Shown here: positions 1 to 8,683 of the stretch, piece by piece
How the letters are laid out: every line of letters starts with the position of its first letter
Position numbering within the stretch: position 1 is the first letter of the stretch
NCBI GenBank assembly: GCA_038257155.1
Contig: JBBSJP010000045.1
Span: 1-39,309, forward strand
DNA from: JANJTY01 sp038257155
Lineage (GTDB): Bacteria; Pseudomonadota; Gammaproteobacteria; Xanthomonadales; Xanthomonadaceae
Length of the DNA: 39,309 nt
Reading direction: 5' to 3'
Program-made: the position numbers and the translations under genes
Notes under the pieces: generated by a model
What the model was told of the DNA's origin: nothing
The model's input: only the letters and a program-made list of their open reading frames with translations
Database searches by the model: none

Positions 1-220
1 GGTTACTTTCTCTTGGGCAAGCACGAGCCGAGCAGGAGCGAGGCCGAACGCCGAAGGCGGCCCGAAGGGCGGAGGGCAGGATGCCCGACGTACGAGAAAG
101 TGACTCGTGGCCCCGAAGGGGCGCGAAAGCGTTTGATCTTGCTGTTGCTGTTGCTCAGCGTGTTGGAGCACAAGCCAACCACCCCGCGATGGCGGATCAA
201 GATCCGCCCTACAACAGCAA
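1..220 (+). repeat. Multi-hairpin dispersed repeat, copy 1
   Basis: This block matches 39092-39309 read on the other strand. It has three modules. Bases 49-122 hold five consecutive perfect hairpins: CGCC/GGCG, GCCC/GGGC, GGGCA/TGCCC, ACGAG/CTCGT and GCCCC/GGGGC, with 3-nt loops (GAA or GGA) except the fourth, which has 7 nt. Next comes a short TTGCTG-type hexamer run (about 134-155). Last is the REP-like palindrome GGCGGATC-AA-GATCCGCC at 191-208, bordered by CCTACAACAG. Open frames cross the block in several phases, but nothing in them looks like a protein, and the hairpins explain the sequence better. The abutting gene is the ABC transporter, which ends at 277 on the minus strand. Confidence 0.85.
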
Positions 221-276
221 AGCAGAGTCCCGAATCGCCGACTCGAACCGACCGAGCCAAGGTCATAAAACAAGAA

Positions 277-2031
277 TCAAACCACCTCACCTGTCTGCAA
301 TCGCCACAACCCTGCATAAACCCCATCTCGCGCCAGCAACTCATCGTGCGTGCCGGATTCCACAATCCGCCCCCCATCCATCACATGAATCGCATCGGCA
401 TGCCGCACCGTGCTCAGGCGGTGCGCCACCAGCAGCAGTGAGCGGCCGCGCGCGGCGCGCGTCAGTGAGCGCTGGATTGCCGCCTCGGTTTCGTTGTCGA
501 CCGCGCTGGTGGCTTCATCCAGCACCAGCAGGGCAGGTTCGCGATACAGCGCGCGGGCCAGGGCGATGCGTTGGCGCTGTCCGCCCGACAGGGACGCGCC
601 GCGTTCGCCGACTTCGCTCAGGTAGCCCTGCGGCAAGGCTGCGATGAAGGCATGTGCTTCGGCCGCGCGTGCGGCGGCTTCGACGCGATCCAGGTCTGGT
701 TCGCGTTCACCGTAGGCGATATTCTCGGCCACGCTGGCGTCGGTCAGGAAGGGATCCTGTGCGACATAGCCGATGGCACGACGCAATTCAGCGGGATCCA
801 GCGCGGCGATGTCGACGCCATCGAGTCGCAGGTGTCCGGCGGTGGGACGCAGGAAGCGCAGCAGCAATTTCAACAGGGTACTCTTGCCGCTGCCTGTTGC
901 ACCCACCAGGGCAACAGTCTGGCCGGCGCGCAAGCTGAAGCTCACGCCGCGCAGTACGGCAACACTGCCGTAAGCAAAATGCAGGTCTTCAACTTCCAGT
1001 GCACCGGCCGCTGGGCGCGTGAGCGCTTGACTCTCGGCCTGCACGTCGACCGGCGTATCAAGCAGGCCCATCACGCGTTCCACCGAGGCCATCGCGCGGT
1101 TGTACAGATCGGTCATCTCGGCCAGGCGGGTGAGCGGCCAGAGCAGTCGCTGGGTCAGATACACCAGGGCCGAGTAGCTGCCCACGCCCAGCTCGCCGCG
1201 CAGAACCAGGATGCCGCCATAGAGCAGGGTGGCGACGAAACCCAACAAGATCGCGATGCGGATTACCGGCGTGATCGCGGCGGAGAAGCGGATCGCCTCG
1301 GCGTTGCGCGCGCGGAAGTCGTCCGAGGCCTGGCGCAGGTGCTCGGCTTCGAAGGCTTCTGCGGTATAGGCCTGGATCGTGGCCATGCCGGACAGGTTGT
1401 TCGAGAGCCGCCCGGACAGCAGCGCCGCCGACTCGCGCGCCGCCAGGTAGCGCGGCGCCAGACGCTTCTGGAACCAGAACGCGCCGATCAGGATCAGTGG
1501 CACCGGCAGGAAGGCCAACACCGCCAGCTCGGCGGTCAACACGAAAAACACCACACCCACCAGCAGCGAGGACACCGCAACCTGGATCAGGTCATTGGCG
1601 CCGGTGTTCAGGAAACGCTCGATCTGGTTTACGTCCTCATTGAGCACCGCCATCAGGCGCCCGCTGCGCGCCCGTGCCAGCGTATCCGGATCGAAGCGCT
1701 GGACATGCGCGTACGCCGCCAGGCGCAGCTCGTGCTGCAGGTCCTGCGCCAGCCCGCGCCACTTCAGCGCATAGAGGTATTCGAACAGTGACTCCAGCGC
1801 CCATACCACCACGGTGAGCGCAGTCAAGGCGAGCAGTTGGTCGACCGGATCGGGCAGCCCGGCGCGGGCGAGAAACGAAGCCTTCTGGTTGACCACCACG
1901 TCGACCGCCACGCCGATCAGGATCTCCGGCAGGATGTCGAAGATCTTGTTGAGCACCGAATAGACCGAGGCCAGCGCGGCATTGCGGCGATACGGGCGGG
2001 CGTAGGCGAAGAGTCGCGAGAGTGGGTGCAT
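277..2031 (-). CDS. ABC exporter half-transporter (fused TMD-NBD)
   Basis: The protein has 584 residues: an N-terminal six-helix ABC-exporter membrane domain (about 15-310) and a C-terminal ATPase (about 345-575). Walker A GATGSGKST is at about 377-385, the signature LSGGQRQR at about 481, Walker B LLVLDEA at about 501 and the switch histidine in VAHRLST at about 537, so all ATPase motifs are intact. Such half-transporters homo- or heterodimerise in the inner membrane and export lipids, peptides or drugs. The sequence does not show the substrate. An MsbA-like or multidrug role is possible, but no partner gene (such as lpxK) is adjacent. I chose the ATG at 2031; a TTG two codons upstream (2037) is also open. 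The gene diverges from rluE across only 48 bp. Confidence 0.93.
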   Translation of the reverse strand: MHPLSRLFAYARPYRRNAALASVYSVLNKIFDILPEILIGVAVDVVVNQKASFLARAGLPDPVDQLLALTALTVVVWALESLFEYLYALKWRGLAQDLQHELRLAAYAHVQRFDPDTLARARSGRLMAVLNEDVNQIERFLNTGANDLIQVAVSSLLVGVVFFVLTAELAVLAFLPVPLILIGAFWFQKRLAPRYLAARESAALLSGRLSNNLSGMATIQAYTAEAFEAEHLRQASDDFRARNAEAIRFSAAITPVIRIAILLGFVATLLYGGILVLRGELGVGSYSALVYLTQRLLWPLTRLAEMTDLYNRAMASVERVMGLLDTPVDVQAESQALTRPAAGALEVEDLHFAYGSVAVLRGVSFSLRAGQTVALVGATGSGKSTLLKLLLRFLRPTAGHLRLDGVDIAALDPAELRRAIGYVAQDPFLTDASVAENIAYGEREPDLDRVEAAARAAEAHAFIAALPQGYLSEVGERGASLSGGQRQRIALARALYREPALLVLDEATSAVDNETEAAIQRSLTRAARGRSLLLVAHRLSTVRHADAIHVMDGGRIVESGTHDELLARDGVYAGLWRLQTGEVV

Positions 2032-2079
2032 TGGCAAAGCCTAGCAGGCAAGCTCGTTGTTGCGACGTACACTTCGTCG

Positions 2080-2721
2080 ATGCTGATCGCCTTCAACAAG
2101 CCCTACGGCGTGCTCTGCCAGTTCACCGATCGCAGCGATCCACCGCGACAGACGCTGGCGGGATTCGGACTGCCGGCGAGTGTGTATCCCGCTGGCCGGC
2201 TGGATTTTGATTCCGAGGGTCTGCTGCTGCTGAGTGACGACGGCCCGCTGATCGCACGCATCGCCAATCCACGCTTCAAGCTCGCCAAGACCTATCTGGT
2301 GCAGGTTGAAGGCACGCCTTCGCCGGAGCAGTGCCAGGCCTTGCGCGACGGGCTTGCGCTAAAGGATGGTGCGACCCTGCCAGCGGAATGCCGAAGCCTG
2401 GCGCAGCCCGACTGGCTGTGGCCACGCATGCCACCGGTTCGGGTTCGCAAGTCGGTTCCCGATGCCTGGCTGGAGCTGCAGATCCGCGAAGGCCGCAATC
2501 GCCAGGTACGTCGCATGACCGCAGCGGTGGGCTTGCCCACCCTGCGACTGCTGAGGACCGCGATTGGTGCGGTCACGCTGGAGGCTCTGAGACCCGGGCA
2601 GTGGCGCGAGCTGGACAGCAACGCATTGCTGGAGCCGGTCGGTGCGCGGGCGCCAAGGCCCGCGCACCACCGTGCTCAGGGTGCGCTTACGGGGCGACCT
2701 TCGCGAAGTCGCCCGCGGTGA
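2080..2721 (+). CDS. rluE: 23S rRNA pseudouridine synthase RluE
   Basis: The 213-residue protein belongs to the RsuA/RluE group, which makes pseudouridine in 23S rRNA (U2457 in E. coli for RluE). The catalytic aspartate is in YPAGRLDFDSEG (about D42). The C-terminal family motif REGRNRQVRRMTAAVG and the phrases WLWPRMPPVRVRKS and GDGATLPA-like KDGATLPAE agree closely with what I recall of E. coli RluE, which is about the same length. There is no S4 domain, as expected for RluE. The ATG at 2080 begins MLIAFNKPYG, the usual start of the fold. The last 25 or so residues (ARAPRPAHHRAQ...) look non-homologous, cross a strong hairpin at 2641-2668 and overlap the 3' end of the convergent M16 gene by 35 bases. 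Confidence 0.92.
   Translation: MLIAFNKPYGVLCQFTDRSDPPRQTLAGFGLPASVYPAGRLDFDSEGLLLLSDDGPLIARIANPRFKLAKTYLVQVEGTPSPEQCQALRDGLALKDGATLPAECRSLAQPDWLWPRMPPVRVRKSVPDAWLELQIREGRNRQVRRMTAAVGLPTLRLLRTAIGAVTLEALRPGQWRELDSNALLEPVGARAPRPAHHRAQGALTGRPSRSRPR
2641..2668. terminator. Hairpin terminator for the M16 gene, inside the rluE 3' end
   Basis: Arms GGTGCGCGGG and CCCGCGCACC form a perfect 10-bp stem around an 8-nt loop. The hairpin starts about 19 nt beyond the M16 stop codon (2687) on the minus strand, where a terminator is expected, yet on the plus strand it is still inside the rluE reading frame. There is no clear T-run on either side, so termination strength is uncertain. Confidence 0.5.
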
Positions 2722-5452
2722 AGACAGAGATCTGCAGATCGCCGAAGTTGCGGCGCATGGCATCTTCCACATCGGCCTTGCTCAAACCAGCGATGCGCGA
2801 TTCCAGGTCGGCTGCCCACTGCATGTCGCGACCCAGGTAGCGGGCGAAGCGCAGCTGCCCGGCCAGGCTCGCGTCCTGCGAGCGGCTCAGCTGGCGCGAC
2901 TGCAACACGCCCTCGACCGCGTCCTTGAACTCGTCATCCGCGATGCCGTCCTTGAGGATACGGGCCAGTTCCTCGCGAATGGCGGTTTCAACCTTGGCGA
3001 TGTTCTCCGGCGCGGCAATGGCAAACATGCCCAGGCTGGCCTTGTCGTCCTGGGCATCGGCGGTGAAGCGCGCACCTACCGAGTAGCTCAGGCCTTCGGT
3101 CTGGCGCACGCGATCGGCGAGACGCGACTTCATGCCGCCACCGCCGAAGATGCTGTTGCCAATGGTCAGCGCGGCGTAATCGGGATGGCTGTCGTTCATC
3201 GCAAACTCTGCGCGAATCTGGATCACCGCATTGGCCTTGTCCGGAGTTTCCGAGCTGCGGCTCACCGCTTCAACCGGCTGGAAAGGTTCGGCGATGCGGA
3301 CGAAGGGCTTGTCGGTGGTCCAGCTGCCGAACAGGGCTTCGGCCTGCGCGGCAAAGGCTTCGGCGTCGAAGTCACCAACCACAGCGATCTCGCCAAAGCC
3401 TGCACCGTAGAACTCGGCGTGGAAGTCGCGCACCTGCTGCAGGGTGACGGCGCGGATGTCCTCAAGCTGTTCGGCGAAGGTTGCCACATAGCGCGGATGG
3501 CCACGCTCGTAGCGGCTGAAATGGCGCGCCAGCTCATTGCTGGAAATCGATTCCGGCTCGCTCATGCGCTCTTCGATGCCGGCGATGTACTGGGTGCGCA
3601 GCTGTTCGAACTCGGACTCCGGGAAACTGGGCGTCTTCAGCATCTCGGCCAGCAGATCCATCACCGCCGGCAGATGCTCGCGGGTGCTGGTGATGTTTGC
3701 CGAAATACCCTGCGCGCCACCGCCCACATTGAGCTGCGACTTCAGTTCATCCAGACGACGCGAGATCGCTTCACGGCTGAGCTTGGCGGTGCCACGGCTG
3801 AGCATTGAAGCAGCAATGCCGGCAGCCTCGGCGCGGTTGCGCAGATCCCCTTCCGCGGCGAAGCGGAAGTTGAGCGATACCGAAACGGTCTCGCCGCGGT
3901 TGCTCTTCGGCAGCAGGATCAATTGGGTGCCGTTGGACAGCTTCGCATCACTGGTGCGAGCCTCGATATTGGCCGGGCTGGGGTCGAACACTTCGCCTTC
4001 GGCAAGCGCCTCGCGTCCAACGAAGTCCTTCAGCGCCTCAGCCACGCTGGGAGCGGCGGGAATCTCGGCGCGGTCCGGCGTCTCGGTCGGGATGAACTTC
4101 GCCAGGGTGCGGTTGCTGGCCTTCAGATAGGCCGAGGCGACCCGCGCCACGTCGTCCACCGTTACCTTCTCGATGCGGTCGCGCTGCAGGGAGAAAAGGC
4201 GCCAGTCGCCTTGCGCAATCGATTCCGACAGCGAGTAGGCCAGGCGCGAGGAATCGTTGAAGGTCAGTTCGAAACCCTTCTGCAGTCGCAGCTTGGCATC
4301 CTCGACCTCGGCGGCAGTGAACGGCGTGCTCTGGGCTTGTTCGACCAGTTCGATCAGGCGTGCTGCTGTGGCTTCGATATCCACGGTCTTGGGAAGCTGC
4401 GCCAGGAAGGTCATGCCGCCCGGCTCGGACAGCAGATAGAACAGCGCCGCGACGAAGGTGGCCTGCTGGCTCTCAACCAGGGCCTTGTGCAGCCGGCCGG
4501 TGGGCGTATCGCCGAGAATCGAGGCCAGCACCTGCACGGCGGCCGAATCCGGGTGCGGGCCAGCGGGCATGTGGTAATGGGTGCCAAGGAACTGCGCGTC
4601 GCCAACGCGACGCACGACGACCGAGCGCTCGCCGTCCTGCACCGGTTCGCGGGTGTAGGTGACCGGCACGTCGCCGGCCGGACGCGCGATGCGTCCGAAG
4701 GTCTCGTTGATCTGCCTGAGCGTGGACTCCGGCTCGAAGCGGCCGGCCACCAGCACCGTAGCGTTGTCCGGACGGTAGAAGCTGCGATAGAACGCCTGCA
4801 GCCGTTCGATCGGCATGTTCTCGACGTCAGCGCGCGCGCCGATCGTGCTGTTGGCGTAGTTGTGCCACAGGTAGGCACCCGAGCTGATGCGCGCCAGCAG
4901 CACGCGGATCGGGTCGTTCTCGCCGGATTCCATTTCGTTGCGCACCACGGTCATCTCGCTGTCGAGATCCTTGCGCGCCACGAAGGAATTCATCATGCGG
5001 TCGGCTTCCAGCGCCAGCATCCAGTCCAGTACTTCCGGATTGGCATTGAAGCTGCCGAAATAGTTGGTGCGATCCAGCCAGGTGGTGGCGTTGTAGCTGA
5101 CGCCACGCTTCTTCATCTCGCCGGGAATATCCGGGTGTGTCGGGGTGCCCTTGAACAGCAGGTGCTCGAGCAGGTGCGCCATGCCGGTCTCGCCGTAATT
5201 CTCGTGGCGCGAGCCGACCAGGTAGGTGATGTTGACCGTGGTGGTGGGCTTGGCCGCATCCGGGAACAGCAGCACACGCAGGCCGTTGGCCAGCACATGC
5301 TCGCTGATGCCTTCCACGCTGGCCGCGGACTTGGGCGCCGGTGGCGAAGCTGTGCTGTTCTTGCGCTGCTGCGCGTCAGCCGATACAGGGTGAAAACCAA
5401 GGGTTGCCGCAAGCAGGGCAGCGGACAGGAAGGACAGCAGTCGCACAGACAT
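2687..5452 (-). CDS. Secreted M16 (insulinase-like) zinc peptidase, two-domain
   Basis: This 921-residue protein starts with a Sec signal peptide (MSVRLLSFLSAALLAATLGF, cleavage near 27), so it works in the periplasm or envelope. The inverted zinc motif HLLEH is at H93-E96-H97, with the third ligand E173 in VRNEMES, the spacing expected for M16. The second half (about 490-921) is the homologous, catalytically inactive M16 domain that closes the chamber; it keeps RxxGxxYSVGARF-type contacts (EGLSYSVGARF). Two fused M16 domains with a signal peptide resemble the zinc proteases related to PqqL and the M16B pairs. The specific substrate is unknown. An in-frame upstream extension to 5593 was rejected because the signal peptide begins at 5452. 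The gene is flanked by two pseudouridine synthase genes on the opposite strand. Confidence 0.93.
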   Translation of the reverse strand: MSVRLLSFLSAALLAATLGFHPVSADAQQRKNSTASPPAPKSAASVEGISEHVLANGLRVLLFPDAAKPTTTVNITYLVGSRHENYGETGMAHLLEHLLFKGTPTHPDIPGEMKKRGVSYNATTWLDRTNYFGSFNANPEVLDWMLALEADRMMNSFVARKDLDSEMTVVRNEMESGENDPIRVLLARISSGAYLWHNYANSTIGARADVENMPIERLQAFYRSFYRPDNATVLVAGRFEPESTLRQINETFGRIARPAGDVPVTYTREPVQDGERSVVVRRVGDAQFLGTHYHMPAGPHPDSAAVQVLASILGDTPTGRLHKALVESQQATFVAALFYLLSEPGGMTFLAQLPKTVDIEATAARLIELVEQAQSTPFTAAEVEDAKLRLQKGFELTFNDSSRLAYSLSESIAQGDWRLFSLQRDRIEKVTVDDVARVASAYLKASNRTLAKFIPTETPDRAEIPAAPSVAEALKDFVGREALAEGEVFDPSPANIEARTSDAKLSNGTQLILLPKSNRGETVSVSLNFRFAAEGDLRNRAEAAGIAASMLSRGTAKLSREAISRRLDELKSQLNVGGGAQGISANITSTREHLPAVMDLLAEMLKTPSFPESEFEQLRTQYIAGIEERMSEPESISSNELARHFSRYERGHPRYVATFAEQLEDIRAVTLQQVRDFHAEFYGAGFGEIAVVGDFDAEAFAAQAEALFGSWTTDKPFVRIAEPFQPVEAVSRSSETPDKANAVIQIRAEFAMNDSHPDYAALTIGNSIFGGGGMKSRLADRVRQTEGLSYSVGARFTADAQDDKASLGMFAIAAPENIAKVETAIREELARILKDGIADDEFKDAVEGVLQSRQLSRSQDASLAGQLRFARYLGRDMQWAADLESRIAGLSKADVEDAMRRNFGDLQISVFTAGDFAKVAP

Positions 5453-5562
5453 GTTTCTCTCCGGGTGGCGCCAGTCGCCGTCAGGGCGGCAGGCGTGCAG
5501 GGCCGCGGAGTTTACCGCGGAGCGCGCAGGAAAACCGTCAGACGACGACAATAGCTGCCCCA

Positions 5563-6285
5563 ATGCCCCATCCGTCAGGATTACTTGTGACACTGGACCT
5601 GCTCTACCGGGATGAGTTGCTGGCCGTTGTGAACAAGCCCGCCGGGCTGATGGTGCATGACAGCAAGCTGGCGCGAGGCGAGAGCGAGTTCCTCGCGGAC
5701 CAGCTGCGCGAGCAATTGGGTGTGCCGGTGTTCCTGGTGCACCGACTGGATCGCGCCACCAGCGGCTGCCTGCTGTTTGCCCTGGATCGGGATACGGCGT
5801 CGACCCTGGGCAAGGAGCTCATGTCGCAGTCATTTGCCAAGGACTACATCGCGGTGTGCCGTGGCTGGCCGGCGCTTGATCATTTCGAGCTCGATTATCC
5901 ACTCGATGGTGGACCGGGCAAGCCCGAGTGCAAGCCAGCACAGACCCGTTTCCGGGTGCTGGCGCGCGGCGAGCAACCATGGCCGCTGACCGGATTCGAG
6001 AGCTCGCGCTTCGCCCTGCTGCAGTGCTCGCCGCTGACAGGTCGTTTCCGCCAGATCCGTCGCCATCTGCACCACCTCAGCCATCATCTGATTGGTGATA
6101 CCAGCCACGGCGATGGCCGACGCAATCGCCAGTTCCGCATGCAGGGCGTGCATCGGATGCTGCTGCACGCCTGGCGTCTGCGATTTCCGCATCCCGCAGA
6201 GGCGCGCACCATCAGTGTTGAGGCGCCACTCGATAGTGAATTCCAGCGCGCACTGAATCTGTTTGATTGGCAGGTGCCGGAATAG
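5563..6285 (+). CDS. truC: tRNA pseudouridine(65) synthase TruC
   Basis: The 240-residue protein is an RluA-family pseudouridine synthase. The catalytic motif HRLDRATSG places the nucleophile at D63. Hallmarks recalled from E. coli TruC are present in order: LLYRDELLAVVNKPAG, the RGW of VCRGWPALDHFELDYPL, TGRFRQIRRHLHHLSHHLIGD, SHGDGRRNR and RMLLHAWRL. TruC modifies U65 of certain tRNAs in the cytoplasm. The ATG at 5563 is preferred; a GTG at 5587, closer to the conserved LLYRDE, is an alternative. The gene diverges from the M16 peptidase (110-bp gap) and converges with cca; a REP hairpin lies in the gap after it. Confidence 0.92.
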   Translation: MPHPSGLLVTLDLLYRDELLAVVNKPAGLMVHDSKLARGESEFLADQLREQLGVPVFLVHRLDRATSGCLLFALDRDTASTLGKELMSQSFAKDYIAVCRGWPALDHFELDYPLDGGPGKPECKPAQTRFRVLARGEQPWPLTGFESSRFALLQCSPLTGRFRQIRRHLHHLSHHLIGDTSHGDGRRNRQFRMQGVHRMLLHAWRLRFPHPAEARTISVEAPLDSEFQRALNLFDWQVPE

Positions 6286-6302
6286 AACGCCAGATCGCCG
6301 TT

Positions 6303-6334
6303 GTAGGTTGGCGCTGAGCGCAGCGAAGCCCAAC
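6303..6334 (+). repeat. GTAG-type REP hairpin between truC and cca
   Basis: The sequence starts with GTAG and then folds: outer arms GTTGG and CCAAC, inner arms CGCTG and CAGCG around AGCG, with a small AAGC bulge. A GTAG tag before an imperfect palindrome is the known signature of REPs mobilised by RAYT proteins. It lies between two convergent genes and could also act as a bidirectional transcription stop. Confidence 0.65.
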
Positions 6335-6422
6335 ACTGCGTGATCCGGCATTTGGCCAGCAGCCACTACTTCGCCGCACTGGACTTGAGCTCAGCCCAAC
6401 CACGTGACGTCAGACGTGAGGC

Positions 6423-7703
6423 TCAGTCGTCACTGACCTGGGCGCGGTGAATCGCAGCAATGCGCTGCAGGCGCAGCTGAACGCCCAGTTCCGGGCCCTG
6501 AAGTCCAGCATCGAGCAGTGCCTGGGTCCCGACCCCGCGCGCGGCGTCGTGCAGGCGGTTGAGTTGGGCGCGCTGCGGGTAGTCGCCTTCCGACAGACCA
6601 GCCCGGCCGCGCTTGTCGATCTCGCAGACCAGGCCGAGCTGGTCGATGCGCTGCGGCTTGCGGAAGCCGTCGCTGCGCGCGACAAGGTCGTGCACGGTCG
6701 CGGCCTTCAGCTCGTCGAGGCGATGCACATTGAGGTGTTCCTGGCAGCAGATCAGGGCCAGCTCGCGATGCTCGGCGGGCAGCTTGAGGCGCTCGCACAG
6801 GGCGCGGATCGGCGCGAGGCCGGTGTGCTCATGGCGCAGATGGCGCGGCAATTCAGAAGTCGGGGTGAGCGCCTTGCCAAGATCGTGCACCAGGGTGCAG
6901 AAGCCAACGAGATCATCGCCAGGCGCCAGCCTCGCCGCCATGTCGAGGCACAGCTCGATATGCCGACCGGTATCGACTTCCGGATGGAACTCGGCGCGCT
7001 GTGGAACGCCGTAGAGCGCGGCCACCTCGGGCAGCACATGCTGCAAGGCGCCGCTGCTTTGGAGCACCGCAATGAAGGCGCTGGGCTGGGTCTCGCGCAG
7101 CGCACCGCGCAGCTCCTGCCAGACCCGTTCAGGGACCAGATGATCCAGTTCGCCGCTTTCGGCAATCTGCCGCATCAGTGCAAGGGTCTCGTCGGCAACG
7201 CGAAAACCCAGCGCCGCAAAACGCGCCGCAAAACGTGCTACCCGCAACACGCGCACCGGATCCTCGACGAAGGCGGGACCGACATGCCGCAACAGCCGCG
7301 CCTCAATGTCGCGCTGGCCGCCATAGGGATCAACGATGCTGCCAGAGCGATCCATGGCCATGGCATTGATCGTCAGGTCGCGGCGGCCCAGATCCTGCTC
7401 GAGGGTGACCTCAGAGGAGGCATCGACCGCAAAGCCCCGATAGCCAAGGCCGGTCTTGCGCTCGATGCGGGCCAGGGCATATTCCTCGCCACTGCGCGGG
7501 TGAAGGAAGACCGGGAAATCCTTGCCGACCGGGCGAAATCCACGCGCCTGCATGGCCTGCGGCGTGCTGCCCACCACCACGAAGTCACGATCCGAACTGG
7601 GCCGCGCCAGCAGATGATCGCGCACCGCACCGCCCACCAGAAACACCGCCAGTCCTTCACTGTGCGGGTCGTCGGCGTGGGTCCAGGCTTCAGCGCGCGG
7701 CAT
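6423..7703 (-). CDS. cca: CCA-adding tRNA nucleotidyltransferase with HD domain
   Basis: The 426-residue enzyme adds or repairs the 3'-CCA of tRNA in the cytoplasm. The nucleotidyltransferase head shows GGAVRD (24-29), the metal-binding DRD (38-40), the basic motif RRDLTINAMA (107-116) and the EDPVRVLRVARF motif (148-159) of class II enzymes. A C-terminal HD phosphohydrolase domain is marked by LVHDLGK (H273-D274), as in the multifunctional E. coli type. The start at 7703 overlaps the stop of the upstream gene by 14 bases, so the two are probably translationally coupled. The N-terminus before FLVGGAVRD is about 20 residues longer than usual, and the true start could be a little downstream. 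Confidence 0.95.
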   Translation of the reverse strand: MPRAEAWTHADDPHSEGLAVFLVGGAVRDHLLARPSSDRDFVVVGSTPQAMQARGFRPVGKDFPVFLHPRSGEEYALARIERKTGLGYRGFAVDASSEVTLEQDLGRRDLTINAMAMDRSGSIVDPYGGQRDIEARLLRHVGPAFVEDPVRVLRVARFAARFAALGFRVADETLALMRQIAESGELDHLVPERVWQELRGALRETQPSAFIAVLQSSGALQHVLPEVAALYGVPQRAEFHPEVDTGRHIELCLDMAARLAPGDDLVGFCTLVHDLGKALTPTSELPRHLRHEHTGLAPIRALCERLKLPAEHRELALICCQEHLNVHRLDELKAATVHDLVARSDGFRKPQRIDQLGLVCEIDKRGRAGLSEGDYPQRAQLNRLHDAARGVGTQALLDAGLQGPELGVQLRLQRIAAIHRAQVSDD

Positions 7704-8634
7704 GGCGCCGGTAGCGGTCCAGCGGCACCTGACGTCCGTCGCGTCGCAGCAGGGCAGGCATCACCGCATCGACCGGCGTGCGCTCGATGCCAAGCCGATA
7801 CAGCCCGTCAATGCCGCCGACCGAGGGAGTCAGCAAAGAGCGGAAGTTGTCACGCGAGAAGGGCTTGCCAGGGATGAAGTCGCAGACGAATGCCTGCAGA
7901 CTGCCCAATGCATCAGGCAGCGGCAGCACCCAGCGAGCCATGCCACGGTACTTCGCGGTGTAGCGCACGATTTCGGCCAGGGTCATCACCTGCGGCCCGT
8001 ACAGTTCGTAGGTCTGTCCGATGCTGGCGTCGTCTGCCAGCGCCCGGGCAAATGCTTCGGCCACGTCGCCGACGTAAACCGGCGCGAACTTGGCATCGGC
8101 CCGAGCCAGCGGCAACACCGGCGTGATCGCAAGCAGCTGCGCAAAGCGAAAAAACAGCCCGTCGCCCGGTCCGAAAATGACCGAAGGCTGGAACAGGGTC
8201 CAGTCCAGGCCCGAGCCCTTGATCTCGGCCTCGGCCTCGCCTCGCGCGCGCAGGTAATGGCTGCGGCCGCGGCCGGCATTCAGCGCACTCATTTGCAGCA
8301 GACGTCGCACGCCGGCCTTGTGGCAGGCGGCAATCAGAGCCTCGGTCAGCTGCACGTAGACTTTTTCGAAGCCTGCGCCAGAGTCTCCGCGCTCATTGAG
8401 GATACCGATCAGATTGATCACGGCATGGACACCCACGAGCCGCTTTGCCAGCGCATCGGCGTCGTACACGTCGACGTCGACTACGCTCACGCCCGGCAGC
8501 ACCTGGACTTCGCGCTGCAGGTTGCGATTGCGGCTGAAGACGGTGACGCGATGGCCGTTGCGCACCAGACGCGCCACCAGGTGACGGCCGACGAAGCCGG
8601 TTCCGCCCAGCACGGCAAGATTCAGGGGTTTCAT
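7690..8634 (-). CDS. NAD(P)-binding SDR-type protein, complex I NDUFA9-like
   Basis: This 314-residue atypical short-chain dehydrogenase has the Rossmann motif GGTGFVG (10-16) right after the start MKPLNLAV. Further hallmarks are INLIGILNE, QMSALNA, LRARGEAEAEI, DWTLFQPSVIFGPGD and YVGDVAEAFARAL. These match the NDUFA9-like/NmrA-like group related to the 39-kDa accessory subunit of mitochondrial complex I. Bacterial members have no settled role. The YxxxK catalytic pair is not obvious (YLRARGE is in its place), which suggests a binding rather than a dehydrogenase function. Gaps are 49 bp after slt and a 14-base overlap with cca, so the three genes probably form one operon. The start at 8634 was chosen over an upstream extension that lacks Rossmann features. 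Confidence 0.85.
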   Translation of the reverse strand: MKPLNLAVLGGTGFVGRHLVARLVRNGHRVTVFSRNRNLQREVQVLPGVSVVDVDVYDADALAKRLVGVHAVINLIGILNERGDSGAGFEKVYVQLTEALIAACHKAGVRRLLQMSALNAGRGRSHYLRARGEAEAEIKGSGLDWTLFQPSVIFGPGDGLFFRFAQLLAITPVLPLARADAKFAPVYVGDVAEAFARALADDASIGQTYELYGPQVMTLAEIVRYTAKYRGMARWVLPLPDALGSLQAFVCDFIPGKPFSRDNFRSLLTPSVGGIDGLYRLGIERTPVDAVMPALLRRDGRQVPLDRYRRHAAR

Positions 8635-8683
8635 GCTGCGATGTTTTCCAGGTTCATGTTGGGCGACTTCAAAGGGGGCCAGG

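Noticed and set aside
13..441. Open frame of about 142 codons over the terminal repeat, with a similar frame at 38864-39307 on the minus strand
   Set aside because: The shared part coincides with the hairpin repeat and the frames diverge completely beyond it; composition is that of palindromic GC-rich DNA and no domain is visible.
3923..5554. Long plus-strand open frame (543 codons) opposite the M16 peptidase gene
   Set aside because: Antisense shadow of a well-supported gene in high-GC DNA; no domain, signal or start context.
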